Source: Mactromeris polynyma (lineage: Eukaryota; Mollusca; Bivalvia; Venerida; Mactridae). Taken from it: DNA of 64,000 bases. This document shows positions 1-36,300 of the stretch, piece by piece. Within the stretch, counting starts at the first letter, position 1. Each line of letters starts with the position of its first letter. Location: assembly GCA_032209605.1 (NCBI GenBank), contig JASFXZ010000009.1, positions 21,811,553 to 21,875,552 of the forward strand, in the 5' to 3' direction. Below the pieces are notes generated by a model. The model was not told the origin of the DNA, did no database searches, and saw only the letters and a program-made list of their open reading frames with translations. The position numbers and the translations under genes were made by a program.

Positions 1-1441
1 ATATTTTTACTATTCCTTCGCATTTAAATTCTTAGACAACTTTTGACGAGCTTATTGTGGTACTAACTGGGTTTTTTGGCGCAAATTACGCAATTACCGT
101 TTGAAAAAATATCACAGTCCTGCTTTCCTGATTTACAATAATTAATAATTCAGGAAATTTGAATTGTCAGGAAAAGACATCCACATACCATCACATTTGT
201 ATCTCGAATAGTGATCTTTGTCTAAGTATCATTTGTGCACATTACAACATTTTTAAAGAACCATGATAAATAACATTGGCCTTGTACTATGTATATATTT
301 ATAAAAGACTAATGCCAAAACATATACAAACATATATATGACTTCAGTAATATCAATTTTGAAGACTAGAAAGTGGCCTACATGTTTGCAAATCGTGCGT
401 AGAATCTGCAACAAAAGTTGAACATTGTAAAACGTGTTGATGAAAAAATGGACAATTGCGTATTTGTCAAAAATGGATGCATGGAATGACGTTTTCAAGT
501 TTCAAAGTTTTGTTTTTGTTTATTTCACGAGTGACGAGTGAAATAATCTGGGAATTTAAACATATACATGTAGTCCAAAGACTCTTGAAGATTGCATACT
601 TTTACACCAATTGCGTAATTCATGAATTTAACCGAGAAATGTCGGATGTCGGACAAATAGATTATGTTCAGATTTCTTCAAAAGTGTCCTAATTTTAGGA
701 TAATGAAAAGAACCACAATCAGACTATTACGTATATTTATACATGCGACTTAATCAGCTGATTTCTAATTCTAAAGAAAAGTTTTTGTTTATATGTGAAA
801 AATAACCATCTCTATAACTTGACCTAAGGCGATGAACGGGTTCTAAAATTACATAACATAAAATTTGTTTATTATTTCTAGCACGAAAATATAAAGTTGC
901 CAAGTGTTTCTTTCTTTATTATAAACGACTGGTAGAATCTTTTCTCCGATCACTTAGGCTGGGGCTATTTTCTTTTCGTGATCTGTAAAAAGCTACTGTT
1001 ACGCGCATGCGCAGAGGAACTATTGAACCTTCAGCAAATGAAGAGCGAAGTATAAGGTTGCTATTGAATAAATAATTACTTAATACTCGTCAATCAATGA
1101 ATGATCAAATTTCACCGATTTTCGGCAGTGCGGTTAACGAACACCCTGATTTAATGACCATAAATGGTTTAAGTTGTCAGTTGCTGTAGTTTAATATCGC
1201 TTGAATATGATATTTAATATATTTGTTTGAGAGCGTCAAAATTATAATAAAACTTGATAACGTGTACTTTGTTTCTAAAACACTTCATATACATATCAAT
1301 TAAAAAATAAATACTGTATTAGTTCGTTGAAGGATTTGGACATCTAGGTACATTATTGTGACAACATCGACTGGTTGGGACAGTTAATTTAAATATTAAA
1401 ATCGCATGAAATAAATGCAAGAATTTAATAATTTTGTTAAA
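1..1441. other. Upstream region of the PRDM14-like gene, no coding signal
   Basis: AT-rich sequence with only short chance open frames (253-498 minus, 456-692 plus) that show no family resemblance. It should hold the promoter and 5' UTR of the downstream plus-strand gene. The one recognisable motif is an NRF-1-like palindrome at 1002-1013. No TATA box can be called with confidence in such AT-rich DNA. Confidence 0.5.
1002..1013. promoter_or_regulatory. NRF-1-like palindromic site upstream of PRDM14
   Basis: CGCGCATGCGCA matches the NRF-1 consensus YGCGCAYGCGCR, a frequent core-promoter element in animals. It lies about 430 bp before the proposed start codon in otherwise AT-rich DNA. Promoter function is inferred from position and motif only; a similar GCGCATGCGC also occurs inside intron 9 near 23595, so chance occurrence is possible. 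Confidence 0.35.
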
Positions 1442-23982
<22,541 letters not shown>

Positions 23983-24600
23983 ACTCCTTTTTAAAATGTT
24001 ATAATTATGTTCTGAACATTTAAAATGTGCATACAGCTAACGATGTTCATTTAACTGTATTGTCGGTTCGGCATCATACAAACCATTCGTTTCAAAAAGT
24101 GGACATATAGCTGGTATGACCACGGACTGAAATGTAATATAACACCCATGTAAAGTGAATTGTGACTGTTCCAAACTCGATGGCCAGTGCAAAGGACGTG
24201 GCGAAGTAAAGTCTCGAAAGTATTTTAGACATTGTATAATCTGATATGTCTAGCACATAAAAGACGAAATTAAGTATTTTTATCGAGGCTGGATCAAATT
24301 CATTCTCTTTATTATGAATACATTTGGTGCAAACAGTTTTTTTATCTGAAAACAGTAACTCATTTTGGTTACATCTATGGGACTCGTGTGTTGATGTGTT
24401 TAAACTAATACGGTTACCAATATTATTGTATACATGTAGTACGTTTTCATAATTTTATGTCAAAATCCCACTTTGAATTCATATTTTGTTTTTGTCATAT
24501 TTTTCTCTGTGTGTTTTGAATCTCCAAATATTTATAATATATTTATCATATTTTATGTTTTTTTTGTTGTGTGAAATAAATTTTATGAAAATACTTGTTT
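23983..24600 (+). other. PRDM14: PRDM14 3' UTR with poly(A) signal
   Basis: The first canonical AATAAA after the stop is at 24575-24580, giving a 3' UTR of roughly 610 nt. The stretch is AT-rich with no coding sequence. The exact cleavage site cannot be read from the genome. Confidence 0.5.
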
Positions 24601-27119
24601 TGTTTTCCGTTTTAATGTCAGTCATCGACCATGCTTGGCTAATGTTTGTAAAATTGTAGTTTCTGCATATAAGTAAATCTAGTTTGGCCAAACCATCAAT
24701 TAACCTTACATTATGTCTGTTTTATATGTATTTACTATCCATCGATTTTTTTTTCAATTTGTGTTTTCAATACATATAAAAGTTTATTGATGTTTTGGCA
24801 AAACTAATGGCACCTGAATTATTTCATTTTTTTACGCCTTCTATGATAAGGTGCGTGTAAAAATAGTTTTGAAATCACACTGATGCCATTAATGAGCTTT
24901 GTGGATGTTTTACGTAAGTAAATGTAATATTTTATACAATTTTACATAAAAAATAAACTCTCCAACAAAATCATAGTCATGCAGTAACCATAAATTACGT
25001 ATAATTATCTTATATATCTCCTTTATTTAAAAACACATGTGTCAACATACACAAATACATTTCATTAAAATTAAATGTTCAAACTTTTATATAAAAACAA
25101 TACAAAATGCAATTTAAAGCAGACAGAATGACAAGATCTCACAATTAAGTGTAGATCGGTACTACTCCGTCGTGATGTCATCGACCTACACTCTATGTAC
25201 ATTTATTGTGATATTAAAGGTAGCCGACTGAAATTGGCGTAATATCGCTCTTTTGTCGTCTAAAGAACAAGTCTGGCTACAAATCAAATGAGGCAAAATG
25301 CGACAATTAACATTATAGAATTGCATTATAAATATTTTTCGAAAGGATTTTGGGCAGTTATCACTTCTGAAGCCACATGAATATATATCTATAGTTGAAA
25401 GCTAAACTAAGAGTAAAAAAGCAGATAGTTTTGTCTTCGCCCATGGAAACTTAAATAAATCACGAATGCGAACTGTCTTTCACCATTATTTTTTCGTTGT
25501 ATCCACCAAAAAGCAACCAAAGATGAGGGTACATTCGTCTCGCAAAGTAATAATCCAGCATTTGATATACTGAAATGTCATATATCTACCAGTTTATGTA
25601 TATCCCACACATGGTTTGATTTTACGCCAGTATCAATAGACAGCCTTTAAATCATACACATACATTATTTATATTAATCAAAAGATATATTCCATCGATA
25701 TGGATTTGAAATAACCTATGCTAAAGAAACAACGAATCGTTTCGAGACATGACTCACGAGTTAGGCAGACCAAGCACTAATTTCAAAATGTAATACAACC
25801 GTATTCAGTAGAGAATTTAGAAAGAATGTATTAACGCTGCTGTACGATTTCCAACCTCTTCTTTAAGTGACATCATTTCAAGAAAACGCAACATGTGATG
25901 TCACTATTTGCAAGCAGGAAACAATATTTACTCCATATGGTCACTTCGTTTTCGTATTGCCATATGGGGCATATATTGCTTACTGTCAGTACATGACGTC
26001 ACTTAAACAAGGGACGGAAATCATACAGCGGCGCTCATATTAACATCACAATGATGGGTCAGCTCTTTTGACCAATACAATCATGCTTACATATAAATTA
26101 AATACCATGGAGACATACACAGTAGTTCCATGTCGTGATAAGCACAAAGTTCCTAGTTCTCTCATACATACAGTTCCTTAAGTTTTAAAATGTACAAACT
26201 ATATCATACAAGTCTAATATGTTAAATCTGCATTGGTACAAGTTAAATTCTGATTATTTTAGTGGATTCAAATATACATATTTTTTTAATTTCACGCAAA
26301 ACTCAAATACGTTTGTCCCTGAAATGAAGGAAATTTGACTCATTAAACGTTTGAACGTCTTGACACATGTAGTACATCAACAAGTAAAAAATAATAAGCG
26401 ATGTGTCAACCTCCTAAAATGTAAAAAGAAGTATTTACAATAGTTAAAAATGCAGAAAAAAACACACAATATGCATTATCAACAATGACAATTTATCTCG
26501 TTGTATCTCGAACTGTTCGTGATTTAATTCATATTGATAAATAAATAAGCTTTGATCTGTCTGCATTAATTTTCAGTCAACATTACATTATAACAATGAT
26601 AATAAATTCACAATATGCATGCATTATCAGTTAATAATAAATTAGACATGGTAAATTTTGATCGTTATATAGACGGACATTGTCAAATAATAAAATCTTA
26701 CTGTCTCCAACATTATAATTTGATAAAATATCTCGCTACGCGCAACTGGATTCCAATAAATGGGCACATACAACACGTACATATAACGTATTTGTTGTTT
26801 TAAACTGTTTTTGTTCATTGTTTTTGTTTCTATAAAATTATCAAAAATTGTAACATAATACTTATTACAGCTTAAAACTAACACAATATGTTTAATAGTA
26901 CAGTTAACATATGTTTGTGTTCAATATTCACCTGTTTTAGAAAATAATCAATTTTAAACATATCATTTGAGCTTCTTCTCATTTCAATGTAACAAAATGC
27001 ACCTTGAAAACCATTAGAATGCTAGTGAACCAATACTTACAGAAACATGAAATATATATCCTCATAATGAAACATTTGCAACATATTTTATGGCAGTTTG
27101 AAAATTTCCACTCTATAAC
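24601..27119. other. Intergenic DNA between convergent genes
   Basis: About 2.5 kb of AT-rich sequence with no recognisable gene; short frames (26615-26803 plus, 26642-26884 minus) overlap each other and resemble nothing. A reverse AATAAA at 25022-25027 could serve as a distal poly(A) signal for the minus-strand gene. Confidence 0.5.
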
Positions 27120-27125
27120 TTTATT
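27120..27125 (-). terminator. Poly(A) signal of the CLC-7-like gene
   Basis: AATAAA on the minus strand about 175 nt after the stop codon. It is the first canonical signal downstream and predicts a short 3' UTR that includes the hairpin at 27178-27232. Confidence 0.5.
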
Positions 27126-27177
27126 GGAAGTCTGTTGGTCCACTCTGGTACGTTAGTTAACAATTAATATCGAGTGT

Positions 27178-27232
27178 TGTCGTACCTGCCATGCATCCAC
27201 ATACACTACGTATGTGTTGAGCAGGAACGACA
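27178..27232 (-). promoter_or_regulatory. Stem-loop in the CLC-7-like 3' UTR
   Basis: TGTCGTACCTGC (27178-27189) pairs with GCAGGAACGACA (27221-27232) with one mismatch, and CACATAC (27198-27204) pairs with GTATGTG (27210-27216) around the loop ACTAC; the inner bulge is 8 against 4 nt. It lies 70-120 nt after the stop. The function is unknown. Confidence 0.5.
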
Positions 27233-27299
27233 GCTCTGGATATAGATTGGACATCTGGGATGAGAGATGAATTGTGCGGCTGATAAAGCCATGTTTCAT

Positions 27300-27398
27300 T
27301 TATTTGTCTTCAATATTCAGCTGTTCTACTTTCACTAAACCTCTCTTTGATTCAACTCTAAATTTAGCAAGGTCCTTTCTTGTGATCATACCAATAGG
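27300..27398 (-). CDS. CLCN7: CLC-7-like exon 19 (end of CBS2, stop)
   Basis: 99 nt, phase 0. Encodes [14 protein letters not shown], matching the last CBS2 strand and helix of CLC-7 (VGLVTRKDLARYR), then a short tail EQLNIEDK and TAA at 27300-27302. The open frame upstream of 27398 is intron. Confidence 0.95.
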   Translation of the reverse strand, partial: PIGMITRKDLAKFRVESKRGLVKVEQLNIEDK

Positions 27399-30300
27399 CT
27401 GAAATATACCGATACAACATAACATGATGACTACACATTCACATGGATCATGACATGACACAGGTTTAAACTGACGTGACATGTTCAGATTAAATAAAGG
27501 GTAAACAGCGAAAGACTGGCCTTTCTGCAAAAGCCAAATATTTATTAATACATGTACGACGAACAATTACATCTCTGGAATAGAACTTGTGACATGATTT
27601 GAAGACTAGAGTAAGGTAACGTTATGTTTGTACGGAAGTCGTGTCAGGCGTGTCATATTGTATCGTGTAACACAAGATCATGATTCAAACATTTATTATT
27701 GTCAGTCATTCAAATATTGATTTGACGAAATTAATATAATTTTGGAAACATGGTATAATCCATTTAAATAATAATAGCGGACATTTGTCAGCTCAATATA
27801 AATGACCACGCGACATTCGTTTATGTCTCTATCAGTGTTGTTTACATGCTCCTGTCACTAACTACACCAGTCATTCTAGGATCCGGTTATACATTTTCCA
27901 TGCTTCGATGTTACTTAGAGTAAAGCGACAGTCAAGCGTCAGGAACAATAATGGCTCACGGTACAGATGTAGTAACGTCGGGAAAGTCATCACCTCTCCG
28001 ATTGTGTTTGAATTCATATTGTAGAAAAATAGTTACACTAGTATTGTGTGTGTTTGTCACTTATAAGTGGTGCCAACACTTTAAATATGCCAAACTTTGG
28101 TCCGGCGTGAATGTATTAATTCTCCGTAACAAACGCTATTTTTACAATGTCAAGACAACGTGGCCAATGGTTCAACAGCTCACATGCGATGACTTAATGT
28201 ACTGTTCAACTTAATCAGAGTCACACCGTTTGTGAGATGCAACTTTTGGCTATTGTTGAAGTTATTGCTCTAGAGAGGCGAAACTGGTAGTAAATATTTG
28301 CCACAGGAACATGATAATGTTGGTGTGTAGAAGTTGTTGCTCAAGAGGAAGCCGCTCTGGAGAGGATGCATTGTATATATATATCCCGTCTGAACGGAAT
28401 TAAATACAAAGCGCTATGTCAAAATACAAACGTCTGACACATAGTATGATATTGCATGAACAGTATTTACCTCTTTATTATCGTTGACTACAATCAAATG
28501 GCGAAGACCAAGGCCTCGAAATAGTCGAAACAATCGTGGAAGGGAAAATGTCTAAAATGAAACATTCTGTATTACTTGAAAGCCATCAAACTTCCATAGA
28601 CATAATTGATTGTTCCCTACCATTCCAGAATGACAAGTTAAGACAAGTATGGAACATATTTTACCATTCTTAAAGCATTCCCACAGATACGGTATCTAAC
28701 CACGTGACACGGATCCAATGTTATCAAACTGACTTCAGACTACAGTCTCAGAATGCAGCATAACAATTGATTATTTTAACCAAGTGCTCAGAAATGCAAC
28801 CAGTTTAATGCGTTTTAGGACCGGTTTTAAAAAACAGTTTTATAATCACGAACACTGCACACATTTAATGATTCATAAAGATGACAATCGGATATAATGG
28901 TGTTGTTTTGTTAATTTCAGATTAACAAAATAAGACATTAATTTCCTTTATTTCTTGATTGCAAAACATAAAAGTCTTTTTTATACATGTTTAAGGAATT
29001 GGTTGCATCAAACAAATCGATCAGAATAGAATAATCTTTACAAAAGCAAAACATGTAAATCACTGGAGATGGTTAAGAAGTGTGATAATGCTGTTAATAT
29101 CCGCTGACGATTGTGATAAAAGTTGTCTCCCTTTCAACAGCGAATGATCAATTACATTTCGCAGATTGCGTTTACAAAATGTTACTACACAAGAGTTCTC
29201 AGTGACCATCACATCATTTCGAAAGTAAATTTAGTGCAAATAATACATGAATGTGACTAAATGTAATGATATGAATTATTTTACAGTAAATACAGAACCG
29301 CTTTTACAGCAAACAAGTAGAGAAGACTTTTACTTACTGGCCCTATTGTGTAAGGATTTGGTGTGAGGTAAGGACGTAAATCTATCGTATAATCCATCTC
29401 ATCCTTGGAGATGTCTATGTGCTATAAATGAATAATTAACACAAATATAACAAATATTAAGCAACACTACAGTCTACAAACACATATTTATGTTAATGAT
29501 GTCACGAAGGAGCAACCACCATCTTTTAAACATTCGCTATTTCTGATTTCCATGTCTGATTGTTGCCAATGTGCATTTTTCTCAGCTTATTTACACAAAG
29601 GTCAAAATAAGTTCCATACCCTCGGTTGGTGCGGACAAACTAAGTGGTTTAGCAATTTACTAAAGAAAGAAACTAACATTGATTTTAAAACAAACCGCAA
29701 ACTATGAATTCGTAGACTAATGTCGGTAGTACAACTGTAATAGAACTACCTACTCAAACTGTTCAGACAAATACCTAATTCTGGTAAGTGAATACAAAGA
29801 AAAAATATACGCAATTTATAAATTTAAGCCAGAGTTTGACATTGAAGTCATTGGCATTATAAATTTTACAAATTAATAAGAAGGGTATGTCTATATTTGT
29901 TGTTTTGTGTTTGTTTACATACCCAGTGGAGATTACGAAAAAATGACGAAATGTAGATCTCACCAATATATAAATAAAAAGTAGAACTACCTCTAACTTC
30001 AAGTACTGCAGATAATATTTCCTGAAATCCTTCAGTCGGACTGTATTACGTTGGAACGTAGTATCTGGACCGAATACCTAAAGAGAAGCATTGTATAATA
30101 ATAATAATAATACTAGAAACTAGTATTAACACAAGGGAAAAGATAATGTCAGAGCCATTGGTGTACTGTCCAGTGTCTAAATGAACACATAAATTAACAT
30201 CATTTCATTCAGAAAACTCTATGGAAACACCTATCACAATACAGCAATAGTTATCTTTTACACACCATTTTGCAAAGCTACAGATGTTTCAGTTTCCATC

Positions 30301-33300
30301 ATACAAACTTGTATACACAGCGTGTATAATACAGGTTTGAGGCAATGTTCATATTCTCTTTGAAAGTCTGTACTGAATCAGTATTGTATTCATCACGCTA
30401 ATACTTTAAAATAATTAAAGAAAGTTGGTAATGGTGACAGAAATCAAATGAGTGCTATCCACATTAACTAAACATAGTACAGCGGCATATAAAAGAAGTT
30501 ACAATTTTTTTATTTTACCTTGTGTTTCAACAGAACCAGCAGTTGAAATCTTAGTATAAGTCCACAGACCTTGGACGGCTTGTTTCTGTCCTGAAATATT
30601 AACAAACATGTGTCAACATCAACATTGTCAGCGTCCAATATGAGTTGTTGTACCAAGTAAATGGGTTGCTGTACTGAGTGCATGGGTCGCAGTTCAGGCT
30701 ACACGAATCCGCTGTCTCAGTATAATGTTTGGTGGACTCCATCTATGAGTCGCTTTAGCCAGAATAGGGAACGAATTTTATCTCCTTAAGCCAATTGCTA
30801 TATTGATTCCATGGTGAATAAAATTCCATAAAGAGTCAAGCGTGCATTTAGTTCAAATACAAAAAAACACATACATTTGCTATCACAATGGTATCCCCTC
30901 TTAGACACATTTATTGCACTATTTACTGGTTTACTTTATGGATTTAATAAGTCGTAAAACCGACCTAACCAAATAGTAACGATTTGGATTTCGCATTTTG
31001 ATGAAAATAATTTAGTAACAGAGAGCAAGGTCAGTATAAGACTGCTTGTTTCTTCGTACTGGATTATACACCGTGTGTCTGTTATTGTATACGTTATGGT
31101 ATGGTTAATTGCTTTTAATGATTAGCTACAGCCTACTTAGTCTATTAAATGTGTATATGTTGGAAATCATTGACCATATAGCAGTTAATTGTGAGGTTAC
31201 CAAGCTGTCAAATCGATTTAACCCCCCAATATTTTTCTGACAGTTCCAAGGCTGAAGATCGCTGTGGGGTTTCTATTTATGTTTTTACTTTTTAGACATT
31301 ACGCTGAGTTCTCTTTCCTCCATGTCCATTTCCTTTACAAGATATAATATTCATGTTCTTTTGCTCCCCCCTTTCGGCCTTTTAGTACTGACTGTCTTGC
31401 ACCCTATTCCCATACAGTCTTACCCTTGCACCCTATTCCCATACAGTCTTACCCTTGCACCCTATTCCCATACAGTCTTACCCTTGCACCCTATTCCCAT
31501 ACAGTCTTACCCTTGCACCCTATTCCCATACACTCTTACCCTTGCACCCTATTCCCATACAGTCTTATCCTTGCACCATATTCCCATACAGTCCTACCCT
31601 TGCACCCTATTCCCATACAGTCTTACCCTTGCACCCTATTCCCATACAGTCTTACCCTTGCATCCTATTCCCATACAGTCTTACCCTTGCACCCTATTCC
31701 CATACAGTCTTACCCTTGCACCCTATTCCCATACAGTCTTACCCTTGCACCCTATTCCCATACAGTCTTACACTTGCACCCTATTCTCATACAGTCTTAC
31801 CCTTGCACCCTATTCCCATACAGTCTTACCCTTGCACCCTATTCCCATACAGTCTTACCCTTGCACCCTATTCCCATACAGTCTTACCCTTGCACCCTAT
31901 TCTCATACAGTCCTACCCTTGCACCCTATTCCCATACAGTCTTACCCTGGCACCTTCTCAGTGCCTTATGTTTCGTAGACTTTGGTTTTTCGTAAGTCTG
32001 TGTGGGAAGGCAATGTCTTATGTATGTGGTGTTTCCTGTAACAACATAATCTCTCTTCGTGTACTAAGTCTGACATTTGGGACATTTGTTGCTTAATTAT
32101 GAGCCGTATACTAGTAGTGGTAAAGTACCGACGACCACGTTGTATGAACATCATCATTACAGTTGTTTTGGAAACAAACTTCAAGAATAAAATGCTTGCC
32201 CTTGAATAGTTATAATGACATTGGCTGGTAAGCATAGATCATAGTGCAGCGTAAAGATAAACATGTTGCCAAAGTGTCGGGACAATCCACGCAGAGATCT
32301 TGGAGATATGGAGCCGCATTCATAAAGCTCCTAAGATCTTAAATAAGGAAATCTTTATCTTTATACAATCTTCTTATGTAAGAATTCCTTAACGTCTGCA
32401 TTTATAAAACACCTAAGGAATGTCCTTAGGCAAGTATTTCTTTAAGGAAAATATTGTCCTTATGGGATTATTTTGTTCATAAACAATTCGTAAATAACGG
32501 ATTCCGAGAAGTGATGTTACTAAATATAGTAAAATTTTGCCAGGAATCAAGATGGCGGTCAATCAATTGAACGAACGGAGCATGTAAATTTTCCTTCGAG
32601 TTTTCGCCAAATGGAAAGTTCTTTTCGTATAGTTAACGTACAAAAAGCAAACGGACGTATGTTACGGGTTTAACAGTTTCATTTTCCATTTCGGTTTAAC
32701 AACCTTCGAATCAAAGCATTGTCCGCGAGACTGTTTTGAGTCCAATCTTATTTAATAGACTATTATAATAGACTTTCCTAAGATGTTCACAACATGCATA
32801 CCTTGTTACCGGTAGAATTGACCACCTAAGATGTTCACAACAGGCATACCTTGTTACCGGTAGAATTGACCACCTAAGATGTTCACAACAGGCATACCTT
32901 GTTACCGGTAGAATTGACCACCTAAGATGTTCACAACAGGCATACCTTGTTACCGGTAGAATTGACCACCTAAGATGTTCACAACAGGCATACCTTGTTA
33001 CCGGTAGAATTGACCACCTAAGATGTTCACAACAGACATACCTTGTTACCGGTAGAATTGACCACCTAAGATGTTCACAACAGACATACCTTGTTACCGG
33101 TAGAATTGACCACAGGAAAGCCACAAAACGTTTCATTCCTGAGAATTTCAACGATACGCCCGACCCTCTCTACTTTATTTAACGTAAGTGCTGGTGCATT
33201 CATTAAGTCACTGAAATATAACAAATAAAATCAAACAAAGCTACTGAAGGGATCGTGATATTCATTACATAGAATCAGTTCGATAGAAAGAAACGATAGA

Positions 33301-36300
33301 TATACTTGGTGCCACAGTTGTGATTTTCAGTTTGATTCAAATGGTTAAATCTCACTTTATATATTCGTTTGTTTGAACTACATGTATATCGCTGGGTGTT
33401 TTCAACAAACAGTTCATTACATTCTGATTGAAACTGAACATAGTTCGGACCAGGAAATAGTGTTTATATGAAACTACTTCTATACAAGGCATGTATTCTT
33501 CGCGACGATCATACACCCAAGGCCAATTGTCCTCCAGCTCGGATTCATGTGGGTAAGTTGTCAGGTGCTTGAACGTTTAGGACCGGTTAGTACTGGTTGA
33601 TCACCAAGGAACACTAATTATGTCAAATGATCAATGTACATAACTAAATGCATGGAACAATCAATACATACTCAGTACATTTCATAACGCACGATATGGG
33701 ATTTGTAAGTTTTCATTGACTGACTTGTAGGATACAAGAAAATAACTTGACACGATATTATTAAATGTGTTCGCAACATGTAGGCTAAATTCCATGACAA
33801 TCGACAAGTATTTTCATAAAAAGGAGTTTCAAAAGTAATAAAATTAATTTTATTGAAGAATGGTTGGTAAAAAAGTGTGCGTTTTTAAATGTACTGAGTA
33901 TAGTAGGACTACTAGCTGAAATAATCATAAATACGACATTAAGCCCTAAAACACAGATATACGGATATTATAACAAGTACGGTATTACCTGGCTTTTATA
34001 GTATCACAGAGAGCAGGTGGATCCCAGGGTAACAATGGCAAACCTAGGACCTCAATATTCATATCATATAAACCCTGAAATTAGTAACACGTGTAACATA
34101 AGTTATACCATTTTATACATAAGATCTAAATATGTTGAACATCTTAATGATTAATTTTTATGAATGAAACTGCAGCCAATTTATTATATTTTACTAGCAA
34201 AACAATGAGGACATGCATGTAATATAGTATATTGAGAGTTACTCATGTTTTGGTCGTCATGCTTTGAATGATATAATTTCTCGGTGTTATGACCTAAATG
34301 GCCTTGAGCCCCTAATTTAGTAGTTTAAGTACAGTTATTGATATCTGGCTGTTTTAAAACATTTGACTTCAGACCACAAATAAAATCATGTTTCAACAGT
34401 CCTTGAATTTATTATTGGTAACACTTATTCCAAACGAAAGCCTGTTATATATAAATGTTAATCAGAATAGGCTTGAATCATTAAACATCTCAAATAAGCC
34501 AGATAGATCCCGTCGATATGATTCATCGTGCTTCAAGATGAGAATGGTCCTACAATGCTTCGTCATGTTAATGCTCATAGTTTCTAGGTTGAATCGCTTA
34601 TCAATGCCTTATCACACACTCTTAATTTTTAAGTCATTTGTGCACACACTTTTGATTCTATAAAACAAAATCTCCAGTACAAGTGCATGTAATACTAGAC
34701 CGTCCTCGACAGTCTGCATAATATTTAAGGCAGTGATTTTTTATCTGGAGACGATGTAAAATATTGACAAAGAGAGGTTGACATTTATGTTTTATATTCT
34801 ACTTAATAAATGGAACTCACAATACCATAACATTGTCGACAGATAATGCCAAGTCAGAACTAGCGATTGCACAATAGCTTTATATGCAAACCTGAGCATA
34901 CGATCATAAACCCAAAGTTGTCAAGTCACATTTAAACCGTTTGTTAATTTGTGATATATTTAATGGTATTAATACTTACTGTTGATATGAAGTCTCCAAC
35001 CCATTTGGAAATCATAAGTACAAGAATAATTGGTAGACCAAATGAGACTTCACCCGTACATTCAACAATCATCACAGACAGACTTATAGTTGCTCTCAGC
35101 ACACCACCCAGCTGTGAGGCAGCCCCTATCAGAGCGTACTTCCCTATATCCTTTTCCTGCAACAAATTTAAAATGATAAAATCCGATACAGTATAATTTT
35201 CAAACTAAAGACCTGTACCCTCCCTTGAGACAAGATAAAATACATCATACCCTAAACATATAATACAATTAAAATCTTCTAAGCAGCCCTCTCTTGAACA
35301 ACAACCACTCTTCTAAGCAGCCCTCTCTTGAACAACAACCACTCTTCTAAGCAGCCCTCTCTTGAACAACAACCACTCTTCAACAACAGCATCATATTTG
35401 CATGCAATAAGATCTTTATTAATGTATGTTCTCTAGAACAATAGCCTCTCAACAACAGCCAAAAAGTGCCTTTCCGGAAGGTTGTAACTCAAGAGAGATT
35501 ACACTGAATGTATACATATATTCCACAATGTTAATTTAGTGGTGTTGTACCATAATATTAATTTAGTGGGGTTAAACCTAACATTTCTTTTACCATAATC
35601 TGTCAGAACCATTACCTTTTAAATGTATTATTACTTAAAAAATAAAACCTTCAATGATATTGATATGTCTACGTATTATGTTTCTCTGTCTCATAAATCT
35701 TTATTCTGAAAGTTAATATATATTTGGAGAGATGGGCATAAAATATGTACAATGCTGACACTTCTCATCTTACTCCAGACATAGATATCATATCTGTGAA
35801 CACCACTATTATAATAATTGTTATGTATTAACAACCTTGACATTTTGTAACTGCGCCATCATATTTCGCTCTTAAAATTTCACTTATACAGATCTCTTTC
35901 CTCAATGACATTATTTGTGGTTATGAATCTATCCGTCGTGAATGTTATTTCCATAACGTAACAAGTGTCATTTTAAGGATCAAATTACTGTGAATGACTT
36001 CTGGCTGTGTGGAAAATCCGTTGCTATTAGGGTGGGAGAAGACTATTATCAGGATAGAACCACTGACCAAACTGACCATGTAATATAAGCTGGGCTCACT
36101 CACTTACATCCCGGAGGTGGTACTCGAACCAGCAACGGTGTGCGGCAAGTCAGATATGAAGCCAGCGACCGTAGCCACACACCTCGGGTATCCATTTATA
36201 TACGTTCAACAAAGACAGTAAAATCATCATGTCAGGTCTTGACGAGACGAAATCAAAATTGACCAACATTTAGAAATGGCGAACTGGAAATCATGCCATT

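Noticed and set aside
27951..28214. Plus-strand 87-codon open frame inside the last CLC-7-like intron
   Set aside because: No recognisable motif, no splice-supported partner, and a length expected by chance in 64 kb.
31322..32096. Three overlapping plus-strand open frames of about 190-218 codons with a repeated peptide
   Set aside because: They are three readings of one 29-bp minisatellite whose unit has no stop; the same DNA is open in all frames, and it lies inside a well-supported intron.
32711..33151. A 146-codon minus-strand open frame with a 16-residue repeat
   Set aside because: It comes from the 48-bp array in a different frame from the real CLC-7-like exon 14, which it overlaps.
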